From Agarophyton chilense (Eukaryota; Rhodophyta; Florideophyceae; Gracilariales; Gracilariaceae), in contig JARGXX010000090.1 of NCBI GenBank assembly GCA_030374765.1, positions 186,001 to 250,000 on the forward strand: a stretch of DNA of 64,000 nt, written 5' to 3'. This document shows positions 1 through 9,436 of this stretch, in pieces. Below the pieces are notes generated by a model, which saw only the letters and a list, made by a program, of their open reading frames with translations, was not told where the DNA came from and made no database searches. The position numbers and the translations under genes are program-made. Each line of letters begins with the position of its first letter. Position 1 is the first letter of the stretch.

Positions 1-73
1 CAAGGTCTTTCTTGTATCTCAAATATGCGTGCCCCGGGACGGCGTCCCATTTTGAGAGCGTCCCAGGTCTTCC

Positions 74-589
74 TCAGTTGTCTCCGAAGTACTGAATTTG
101 TTCTCTGATGCGGGAGCTACGATGAACCGTCGTGCTCCGGCGAACCGTCGTGTCGGGAGGCGGTTTGGGATTATTCGGGCCAATGGTTGGATTATTCGGG
201 CCAATGGTTGGATTATTCGGGCCAATGGTTGGATTACTCAGACAAATGATTGCCCTTTCGTGAAGGCCGCGCTCCGACTGGCTGATTCTGCGCCAATAGC
301 GGGCGACAAGATTAGCCCGAATGGTTTGAGGCTCTTGCCAATTATCTTCCTCAGGTGTGTAGCCGAACCAACGGACGCAATAGCGCATATTTCCATCTTC
401 TCCCGTACCGGCTGAGATGATGCGCTCAGTCACATATTCCGGTTGGTTTCCATACTCCGGAAGGAGAGTGGGGTCCAGAGGGGCCAATCCATCGAAGTCC
501 GTTGGGAGCGATGGGTCAAAGTAGTTGGCCTTGACCATCGTGTCTGTGGGGCTAGTCGAGTCCCATTTTAAGCCCGAGGTGTATTCCAA
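74..589 (-). pseudogene. Ty3/gypsy chromovirus pol 3' end: chromodomain fragment
   Basis: This 171-residue minus-strand frame is the C-terminal tail of a chromovirus Pol. A chromodomain is visible at residues about 52-100, with YVTERIIS, a YCVRWFGYTPEEDNW core and RYWRR at its end. It is followed by a low-complexity tail containing NPTIGPN repeats and a basic end (RRSSRIREQ). In chromoviruses this domain follows integrase and directs integration to chromatin. The same domain, flanking DNA and tail occur at 52490-52894, so both belong to family B. No integrase lies upstream: homology stops near 590 in AT-rich DNA, so the copy is 5'-truncated. The element's 3' part would continue left of the window. 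Frames on the opposite strand here are shadows. Confidence 0.8.
170..253. repeat. 21-bp tandem repeat in the chromodomain tail
   Basis: Three perfect 21-bp copies occupy 170-190, 191-211 and 212-232, followed by a degenerate fourth copy at 233-253. Because 21 is a multiple of three, each copy adds NPTIGPN in frame on the minus strand. The homologous tail near 52580 carries only one copy, so the expansion is specific to this element. Confidence 0.9.
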
Positions 590-2590
590 CCAATATTTTT
601 GTCAAGGAAATACAAAATAGAAACAGTTCTCAATAAAAAATTTCACTTCAACGGTATTCTGACCCTATAACATTCAACAACGTTTATTGGCCAAAACTAC
701 TTCCCGTAGTAATCCTATCCGGAGAAATCTTTTGACTATTATTAATTTTTGATGGAAATAATATTCCCCTCATCAGCTTTCTTTGAGTCAGCTGCACGAA
801 CATGCTCTTAAACACCCTTGGGATCTTTTATCCATTAGAAACTTACATTGATCCGATTATTTTTCTAATAAATCTTCAATGTTCATTATATTATTATTTT
901 TCTCATCTTTTCTCTTCTGAAACATAGTTTTGTGATTCCATATATTTCATACAAATAAATAAATGTCTGCTTTTGAGCCAGTGGCATGTGGAGAAATATT
1001 AATTTTCTTTGCATTTAAAAGTAAAGAGAATTTTGTCTCAAGACCATAAAGCTTATGTTTGCAGCCAATACTCTTTTCATATTGGACGAAAATATTGTTG
1101 GGAGACAACATCCGTCGCGTATGTAACGAATTAAAATTTTTGATTCTCAAACTGCTGCGCAAAAAACGTTTCTTTGTACATAGCCCTTCAGTTTCATCGA
1201 CGTAGTTATTGTATCATAAATAGAAAGCAGAGCGGATAAAACTCATTATCAACCTCTCAGAAGTAGTCCCGTTCATGTTAAATAGTTTTTCTGAAAAAGT
1301 CCAACTTTCCTCCACGACACATGGTTGCCAACGTCATAAAAAAAATCTTTACCCGTACAAGAACATCGACGCGTTTTTCCATTATTGCAATCTCCTTCGA
1401 TTATTGTCGACACCCTATTCCACAAGGTGTCTAGTTCTTTTGCAGAAAACGTAGTCATTTTCATGAGTGTATGTGATCGATTTTGGAAATAACACGAGTC
1501 ATAAATGAGACTTGCTGAATCGGTTTATTCGTCTGACTCACGGTTTTTTTAGGAGTACTGTTGTAATTTGTTTTCCTGCTCAAGCGCATTCTCGGTAAAA
1601 AGATTTACCTCTTGAGCTTCATGCTCGGGGGTAATATTGCTCATGTTTAAAAGGAGTGGAATGGAATTGGTAAAAATTAGAATTTGACGTAGTGTTATTT
1701 TTGAGAAGATCAACTTCTTTCATAAATACTGCTGTGATGCGTAGTTACTAGGTAATTGTATTTGAGACTTAATTGTTGTCTATATCAAGCCCCTCTCCAA
1801 GTCTTGCTTCAATATGGACTCCCTCGGCGCTGGACATTGAACTAAAAACATTACTGTACACATAGTTACACAGTGTAACATTCTCTGATATGCACGCTGA
1901 GTACCGTTCGGTGAGTCACGCGCAACCCTACTCAGAAAAAATCCGCACTGAAAGTTCTCTTTATTCTCTCTGAGAGTTTTGTTGTATTTTGTGTTGCTGT
2001 GGTGTTATGCCAGGAGACCAAGCGACATGAAGCGTTCGACATCTTCGCCACTGATGGTGGAGCACAGCAACAGAGTCTCTGCGGGAATGCACGACCAAGT
2101 CGGCTTGTACTTCCTAGGCAAACCAACGCGACGAGCGGGGAGAGAAAAGCGTAGGAAAGGTTAGGTCCAGTAAGAATGAGGTTCACGCCGTCTAACCACG
2201 AAATGGTACACCAGATTGTACAGTACGTCATGACCAGAACAGTAAACGAACAATAAGGGGGAAAATGATACGAAGAGAGGGGAAAAAAGGGGGGGTTTCA
2301 CCGAATGGGGCTCACGGGGCGTTGCGCAAGGGACCCAAGCCAAGAAAGTAGAGAAACCCCTAACCAGGGGCGAGAAGACAGCATGTAACAATAACACACT
2401 CTCAAAGCGATAGTAGTTCTGATGGAGATGCAGGGTGAGTAAGTCTACAGGAGATAACGCCGCAGAACCTCCGAAGAGAATAGCAGCAGGCACAGCCCAA
2501 AATGACCTAGAGCCACAAAGACCCAGTTGGGGAATAATTAATGAGCAGCAAGGGCGAGATCGGCGAGCCTCTATATAGTGTATAGTATTA
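590..2590. other. AT-rich DNA without a recognisable gene
   Basis: Between the truncated chromodomain and the tandem duplication I see no frame resembling a known protein. The first 1.3 kb is strongly AT-rich; from about 1930 the composition is more balanced, but all frames are short and look random. It is probably old, decayed repeat DNA. Confidence 0.4.
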
Positions 2591-2591
2591 C

Positions 2592-2999
2592 AGTAAACTT
2601 CCTACCTTAAGATAATGCAGATAATAAAATATATAACTAGCCAACAGTGCTATGCGCACAGTTGTACACCTTTCATACACGACCAGACCGTTTGGAAATG
2701 ATGCTCTCTCATAGAGGCAAGATTCATGACAAATCGCAAGCGTTAAAATGCTTAAGTCGTAGGAAACCACATTCAGAGAAGTTGAATTTCAACACTTGTA
2801 AACTTTCTACCTTATAAGAAATAGTGCAGATAAAACATGTGAAATAACAAACAGTACTGAGCTCAAATGTGTACACCTTGCGTTCATGAAAAGTCTTTTG
2901 GGAAATGACGCTCCGTAACTATTGGAAATACTCATAACACCGCGTAAGAAAAATAATGCGTAAGGCCTAGGATACCACCCTTTTGTAGGTTTCACTTCA
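2592..2999. repeat. Diverged tandem duplication, unit about 205 bp
   Basis: Two adjacent units (about 2592-2796 and 2797-2999) both start with GTAAACTT(C/T)CTACCTTA and stay collinear through TTGTACACC/GTGTACACC, TTTGGAAATGA/TTTGGGAAATGA and a closing TAGG(A/T)..CAC/TTC block. By eye they are roughly two-thirds identical, with small indels. Neither unit has a convincing coding frame. Confidence 0.6.
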
Positions 3000-5700
3000 T
3001 AGATTCCTCCTCAGCTGCGTGTGAGACATCCGCGATGGCGGGTAAAGAATCGTTAAAAATGCATACCAAAAAATTTGGGTCGCCGGTCTTTCCTCCAAGT
3101 CAAATTGATCAACGCGCAAAAGCGAATCCCAACTCTTCGAGCAACCTAGACTCTTTAGGGTCTTCTCCCACCATCTATGCCCTTCTGCGGTTAACTTCTC
3201 CATTCCTCCTTTTGATCTATCCCTCCTTCGAACAGTTCTTCCGGGTAGCTGGGTAATCTTGCATTGGATGCACAGAAACAAAAACAACACCCTGCATGTG
3301 TGCTTCTCCGGATTTCATTCCGGGCATCTGGCGCAGATTTGTGCTGCCGATCCAGCGCCCATTCCGGCCGTCAATGCGGGAGACGCTACTTATGGAGGTT
3401 CTCTGCCCCTGGGCTGGCCCCCCCGTATGACATGCTTTTGGGTCTTCAACCCACAATGCACACATCTATTCTCCAGCTGGTCCAGTGGTTCTACTCGACT
3501 ACGTTGTTCAACGATTCTTTAATAGCGATATAGACAACGGTAGTTGGATGCTCTTGGGTGATACTACAGTTCCTGCAACCACTTTCGTAGGATTAACGTA
3601 ACCGCGTCGCGTTTCCCTTTTACGCACTCACTCATCGCGGGAGCGAGTCAATAGCTTTGGCAAATTCATCTCGTGTCCTTCTTCTTCATCAACAAGTTTG
3701 CCGAGGTATTTTCGAATATTTCATCCTCGATGTTCTGGGCTCTGATATCAAGTTGTACCGCACCAAAGAATAAATTAGATATCTCGACTGTCTTTCAGGT
3801 TTGAAAACACTCGAGTGGAGTGGGTATCTAATTGTGCGATAGCATGCCTTCTGCTGGGTTTGACCAATCATTCGGGTTGGATTCTGCTTGATGCGTCGAC
3901 TCGTGCGAAAAATCTTCTTGGAGATGATCTGCTTTGATGGACGAGCGCAATCGCTCTTGGGGCATATGGTCCTGTACCGAAACAAAGTGATCGAGCTCCT
4001 TCGGGCGGCCAACTGATGCGGTCGATATAGTCCCATCCCATCTTAGTGGTCGCAGGTCGAAGTCTACCCCGTCGCCTATCGCTTGGACCACACCGGCCCG
4101 AACTTTAAGCGATTTCACATATTTCTGAATAGTCTCATTCAGCGTCCGATTCAAGATCTTGCTTCCTAGGTTGAGCTCGTTGCGCGCTCTCTAGAACCGA
4201 CAGTTCTTACACCCCCGCTACCGTTCTGGTTTTTACCAAATGCAACATAGTAAAATGCTTAAGGAAAGGCTCAGAAAGATGCAAGTGGAAAGAACAAAAG
4301 GATATGGAAAAGATCGGGCAGAGTGGGTGGAGAAACGGGGGGTAGCCATAGGTGCGAACTTTGTGAACTAGTATGACACCACAAGTGTGGAATTGAATAC
4401 CTGTGCGGGGACGACAAAGTCTTTTTTGAAAATGGTGAAGGCTTTGCCGCCGTGCAGAAAGCCGTTTCAGTAGAGGTAAGAAAACTTGACGAAAAAAAAA
4501 TGGGTTATAGAGAATTTCTTTGGATCGGGAACGAGAAAACCGTGCCCGAAGACAGGCATGGTGTGCTATGTTTTCTGCGTTTTTTGCTCGATGCGCATGA
4601 GATGGTGTCTGAGGGCGGTAGAAATGGCTGGTGTGGAGGTGAAGAGCGCGTTGCGATTGAGGGGAAATGGCGCAATATTTGGATATCTCGAAGACCGTAA
4701 CGTGCAGCCTTGTTGCTATCAGAGACAGTAGTTAAAGAGAAGATCAACATGTCCGGCGGCGGTGGGCCATGTGCGACGGCATAAGGAGAATCTACACAGC
4801 TAATTACAGTAACTCGCAAAGTGCACCTTTTTCGCATTTGAGCTCAAGGATTGTGCTGGGAAGCATGGTTTCATAGAGCGACAACGCGCACATGCGTCTC
4901 CGGCCATTCCCATGAGCTGAACGTAAGGATCCGCCTTGTCGGCACAAAGAGATTGGTTACTGAGGACATTACAATAGATGAACGAATACAGTAAGGATCT
5001 TGTAAGGCGTGTAAAACGCACGTGTGAAACGAGTGCTGCTTCGTGTATTTGAACGTAAGCGACGCGCATCGGTCCTATAGTTTCACTCAACTAACATAGA
5101 ACTTAAAAAATTATTCGGACGTAGCGCTGTAGAAAGAGTATTCATTTAGAGCCACAAATTCAGTATGAAACGTAAATGTGTTCTGCGTCGAGAAAGGGGC
5201 GCAATTAGGGACTGGCTGGCCGGTGCCGGACCGAAACCCGCACGAATTCTCGCGCTGGACTCCCTCGAAACTATCCGTCAAAGGCCGACCTCGGTCGGCT
5301 TCGACCAACTCTGGTCAAGTTAGCTCGACCAAAGCGGCTCACCCCCCTTTGTTTGGGACCAAAAATATCTCTTAGCCCAGTCTGTGACTCTCTTGCCATG
5401 AAATCTCCGCCTTTTCTCTCTTTACTTGGGGGTCGGGTCCGCCCTCCACCGCGAGTGCGCCGACTTTTTCTGCGAACCCGTCACTCACGTGAAACTGTTT
5501 AGCACCTCCTCTTGTTAACAGAACCGTGTAATATGGCGTCAGGCTCACACTCTACGGACATTTGGCATTCGTGCAAGGGTAAATGAATTTCACTGCTTTT
5601 TTTAGATTGTCGGCGAGGACTGACTTTTGTCTGTCTTGCATATAGTGCTAATGGCTGCAATTTCTTCCAGCCAATATTCCACTGTGCAAAGTTCCGATTA
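3000..5700. other. No recognisable gene
   Basis: Several 80-115-codon frames exist on both strands (for example 3217-3465 minus, 3259-3522 plus, 3828-4154 minus, 4800-5090 minus). They overlap one another, lack family motifs and have no neighbours in the same frame. I treat the stretch as intergenic or decayed repeat DNA. Confidence 0.4.
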
Positions 5701-5704
5701 GGAA

Positions 5705-6310
5705 GTGAAAGCCGTCAGCGTTACCAGGAGAGCCACATACCTCACTGACTCTTCACCCTCTATGGAACCCCTCAGCAACTTGCGCGCCCGCCACATCCTT
5801 CCAGCCGTTACTCACCTTGAGAAGCGTCGGCGCTGTCCTCCATCTCGTAAACTGTCTCTGAAACGCTTTGCCATTCGCAGCATCAACGTGCATATACAGA
5901 GCCCATTGGAGGTACACCAAAGCAGTTCTAAGCACCAAAACGCACTACGACGCGCTTATTACAAAGAAACTGAGTTCTGGTGCCGTTTATGTGATATCAA
6001 GTTCCCTGAAGCCCACAATCTCCGATTTCATCATAAAAGATGCTGTCATTGTGCCGGCGTCAGAAAGAAAAACAATACTATTTTCTATAACGGTTGCGGT
6101 ATACAAATCCCGTCTTTACATTGTGGTAATGGCCTTTGCACATTTTTATTATTATTTCACATCTTTATATCTTGTCCTCTGCCTACCGTATATATATTGT
6201 TCATTTTATCATCTGCACTCTCTACCAATTACACCCCTTCTATCTGTTTTCTCTCATTTACTTTTTTTCTTTTCTCTAACCTGGGTTGGTACTCTAGAGA
6301 GAATATCTAA
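5705..6310 (+). CDS. Hypothetical protein with one C2H2-type zinc-finger motif (C2HC variant)
   Basis: This 201-codon frame contains one good zinc-finger match at residues about 92-112. It runs C-x2-C-x3-F-x5-L-x2-H-x3-C, which fits the classical C2H2 pattern with the last histidine replaced by cysteine. The first 90 residues are basic and Ser/Arg-rich. The last 60 are a hydrophobic run encoded by pyrimidine-rich DNA and may not be real coding sequence. No other fingers are visible and no family beyond the motif is recognised. It ends about 200 bp before the 5' LTR of element A. It may be a small nucleic-acid-binding protein, a fragment of a mobile-element protein, or a chance frame. Confidence 0.3.
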   Translation: MKAVSVTRRATYLTDSSPSMEPLSNLRARHILPAVTHLEKRRRCPPSRKLSLKRFAIRSINVHIQSPLEVHQSSSKHQNALRRAYYKETEFWCRLCDIKFPEAHNLRFHHKRCCHCAGVRKKNNTIFYNGCGIQIPSLHCGNGLCTFLLLFHIFISCPLPTVYILFILSSALSTNYTPSICFLSFTFFLFSNLGWYSRENI

Positions 6311-6510
6311 TACTTGTGTCCCCTAACTAAATTTGAACGGATATGACGTTTACAGATCTGGGCACTTTTTAGCACGTACCAAACAGCATGTAGATTCTCC
6401 CGAAGCCCGCTGTCCTGGGCCACTCCAAATGGATTGCAGCTACAGTGGCCGAAATTAGAATACCATACTCCCGTTCATTTCTGTTTTTTCGGTCCCTTCA
6501 TGACATTGGC

Positions 6511-7118
6511 TGTCGTATAGTGGCAGAAGGTCTGACCTTTGAGGTTGTCGATATACTACACTGACCTTGTAAGTGATGGATGCGAGGGATCATCGGCCAT
6601 GCAGCTCCAGGCGAGCTACCATCTAGGTGTTGTCAGCCACGTGTAGTGTTGACATGTACCTTCTGGTTGAGTAATTGTTAGTAATTGTAATTGTAATTAT
6701 ATTAATTTTAGTACAGTAGTGGAGTGGCCACCTGGCACTGTAGCCAGTGCTGGCCAGGTCTCTGACACTAGGTCAGAGACCGTGCCTTGCTGGCACCTCT
6801 CGGGTGATCTGGAGAGTGCAGTCCACTGCATAAGGGAACTGCACCTCCCCCATCCTAACCTGATAACTACAGGCACCACTTGGGTCACAACTATACCTCT
6901 TGGTTCATTGTTTCTCAACTACCACACAGGATTTCCCGCGCGTCGACGCCTACCATCGTTCACCTACACGGTATAGGCTAGTTGCCCCGCCGTTTTCCCC
7001 TGCGGGTTTTCACGGTGCCCTGTTACCATCGAGGTTTATCACGTCTACCTTCTAAGGTTGAGCGTCACCACGCTCCCGAGACAAGACAGTAGCTGACCCC
7101 AGAGGTGATTGTAGGACA
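6511..7118 (+). repeat. 5' LTR of element A
   Basis: A 608-bp direct repeat starting TGTCGTATAG and ending GTAGGACA. It matches 15100-15732 and the solo copy at 48709-49317 along its length. No TATA box is obvious; an AT-rich run of TAATTGTAATTG type lies about 160-200 bp into the LTR. Confidence 0.92.
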
Positions 7119-7121
7119 TTT

Positions 7122-7141
7122 TGGTCTCCCGATTTAGAAAG
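7122..7141 (+). other. Candidate primer-binding site of element A
   Basis: Three bases after the 5' LTR the sequence reads TGGTCTCCCGATTTAGAAAG. The TGG start fits pairing to a tRNA 3' CCA. A near-identical block follows the LTR of the family B copy at 55334. The tRNA could not be identified by eye. Confidence 0.45.
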
Positions 7142-7405
7142 TTTTTTTAGTTTTCGTCGTACCTTCACGGTTCACACGAGATTCCGGGAAGGATTGGACG
7201 CTCGTACACCTATTTGGTTTCAAGAAATCCCGCACAGCAATACAGGATACCACTATTGGTCACAAATGGAACGACCTAAAAGCAATACGCGTGGTGCCAT
7301 AAAGGTTTTAAAGGAGCCCCATCGGCTCAACCGATTCTGGAGAACCCCGAGGAACTGCTCCGGCACCTTCGGGACAAAACTGTAAAGGTACATGGTCCGC
7401 CGCCT

Positions 7406-9436
7406 ATGGCAACGGAACCTCAAAGGGAATTACCAATTGAGGTTGCAGCGGAGGAGCTATAGCCTCAGCTCGAAGAGCGAGCGAAAGCGCTCGTCACCCT
7501 CGCGGTCGAGGATGCATTAACCTTAAAGGAGAAGTTGGATACGCGGATGGTTCCGCCCTCAATGGACGTCGATGCATTTACCCGTATAGTAGGTGACCGA
7601 GCAGCTCAAGAGCTATCGGACAGGATACCTGAAATGGTGAAACAGTATCTCTTTATAGATGCTAGGGAGCATGTTTACCGCGCGGTGCAAGACCTTTGGG
7701 TTTCCGAGGGATTCGCAGAATCCCGACTTACACAGGTGAACATCGCAAAGCGCAAACCACAAGGGTTCCAAATGGGTCATTGCACCCATTCCAAACACTT
7801 ACCTACTGATAGTGAGTACCTACAAGGTTCAAAGTAGAGTCAAGAGGTCCATGGGAAGGTAGATCCTCAAGACATTTATGTGCCACCAATTACTGGTTTC
7901 GTTCAAAAGGATACCCATGGAGGTGGTCCCAAGGACAATTCGTCTGACTCGATGTGTGAGCGACGAAGAAACCGAAAAGGTACGAAGCGGAAAACGAAGA
8001 AGGGAAAGAATCGAGAGGATGATTCAGACCCCGACTCGTCGGACTCCAGTTCCGAAACGAGTTCATCGTGGGATGATGACCGTAAAGGTAAGAAGAAGAA
8101 ACCGAACAGGTCGACGAAAAAGTCGTCGAAAAAGAAGCGAAAGGGTAAAAAGCAATACAATGAGTCGCCCGACTCTGAGTCGTACACCGAAATTGACCTG
8201 GAGCTGCACCAGCCGTTGAACGATAAGTTCACCAAAACGGTTGATTACAGGACTTATCGGTTGATCAACAATTCTTCTGAATACACGCAAGAGGTTGCTC
8301 AAAAGATTACTAAGCACCACAAGAAGCCCAGCTTCCAAATGGGTGACACAAGCTTCACAGGTACGGATCCTATTGCGGTGATTGAGTTTCTACAGAAGTT
8401 CAAGCTTGCATGTGACCAAAATGGTTTTTCCGAGGGCGCTGCTATGTGGCTATTTCAGTTTTACCTGCAAAGAAAAGCATACGACTTGCTGCAGGGTAGG
8501 CTCCGCGGCAATATCTTAACGATGGATGAGGATGGCACAGAGATGTTTGAGTCATACCCAGAAGTGGTCAATTTCCTTTTGGAAACATACGCCACCGATG
8601 AGGTTATCCAAGAGGCTTATTCGGAAGTCGTCGCCTACCATCATAGGTCTGGGAAAACCGAATCGGAGTTTTCGCTCGCGCTGTGGAATCTGGCAACCCG
8701 TTGTGGTAACGTGTTCACTACCTCTAGGTTAAAGTCGCTATTTGCCGACAATGTCGACAAAGCGATCCGTTCCCAGGTACGCAACTACCTGGCCACTAAC
8801 AGAAAGGTAGACTACAATGGACTGGCTCGATACTTCCAGGGCCTTGGAGATACCCTTCGGCTGGGAAAGAGACCAGCTGTGCCTCCAACCTCGAAGGATA
8901 AATCGAAAAGGTCAGTCTTGGAAATTGAAGACACCACACCCTCAGAGGGTACCTCGCACATAGAAGTACCTACAGAGACCGCTATCCACTTGGTAGCGAC
9001 CCAGGGGCGGTTCTCGAAACCTTCGACGGTAGTAAATTGGTCCTTAACGCGTACACCAAACTCGGTGAGGTCGCACAGGATGCAGGGAGCGATCTCCCAT
9101 AACTCGCCATCCACATCCTACGCCATTGCTCCTACCAAACAGGTTTCGAAGCCCCCCTCAATGGGAACGCGAGACCCCCAAACTGGAGGCCTCGTTTGCT
9201 GGTTCTGCCTCGCCACAGACCATTTGGCAAACAATTGCGCTAACTTACCTCCAGGGATGAGAGACCAGTTGATTCAGGCTCGCATGCAGAATCACCAACG
9301 CCTATATGGGTATTCAACGCAAGCACCAAATAGGCTCAAACCACGTACACCGGTACAGGTAAATACCATCGAGGAAACACCAAACTTGGACTCAACCCCT
9401 CCCGTACAGGAGGAAAACCCCGAACGGTTGGCGTAA
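7406..9436 (+). pseudogene. gag of element A (two in-frame stops)
   Basis: One reading frame from the ATG at 7406 to the TAA at 9434-9436 encodes a capsid-type Gag. It is interrupted by TAG at 7460-7462 and 7835-7837, with no frameshift. A Lys/Ser/Asp-rich region (about 7950-8160) precedes a helical capsid-like core with TDPIAVIEFLQKFK and LLETYATDEVI. A CCHC zinc knuckle (CWFCLATDHLANNC, about 9197-9238) lies near the C-terminus. The family B Gag aligns with it over the core. The stop codon overlaps the pol start as TAATG. Gag would form the virus-like particle and bind RNA; the stops make this copy defective. Confidence 0.85.

Noticed and set aside
170-253. Possible short CRISPR-like array
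   Set aside because: The 21-bp units are directly adjacent with no spacers and encode an in-frame peptide repeat.
98-415. Plus-strand 105-codon frame with RANGWII repeats
   Set aside because: It is the reverse complement of the chromodomain tail and its 21-bp repeat; the minus strand carries the recognisable domain.
4800-5090. Frame with CARCRSMKPC resembling a fungal zinc-cluster
   Set aside because: Only three cysteines fit and the surrounding residues lack the basic spacing of Zn2Cys6 proteins.
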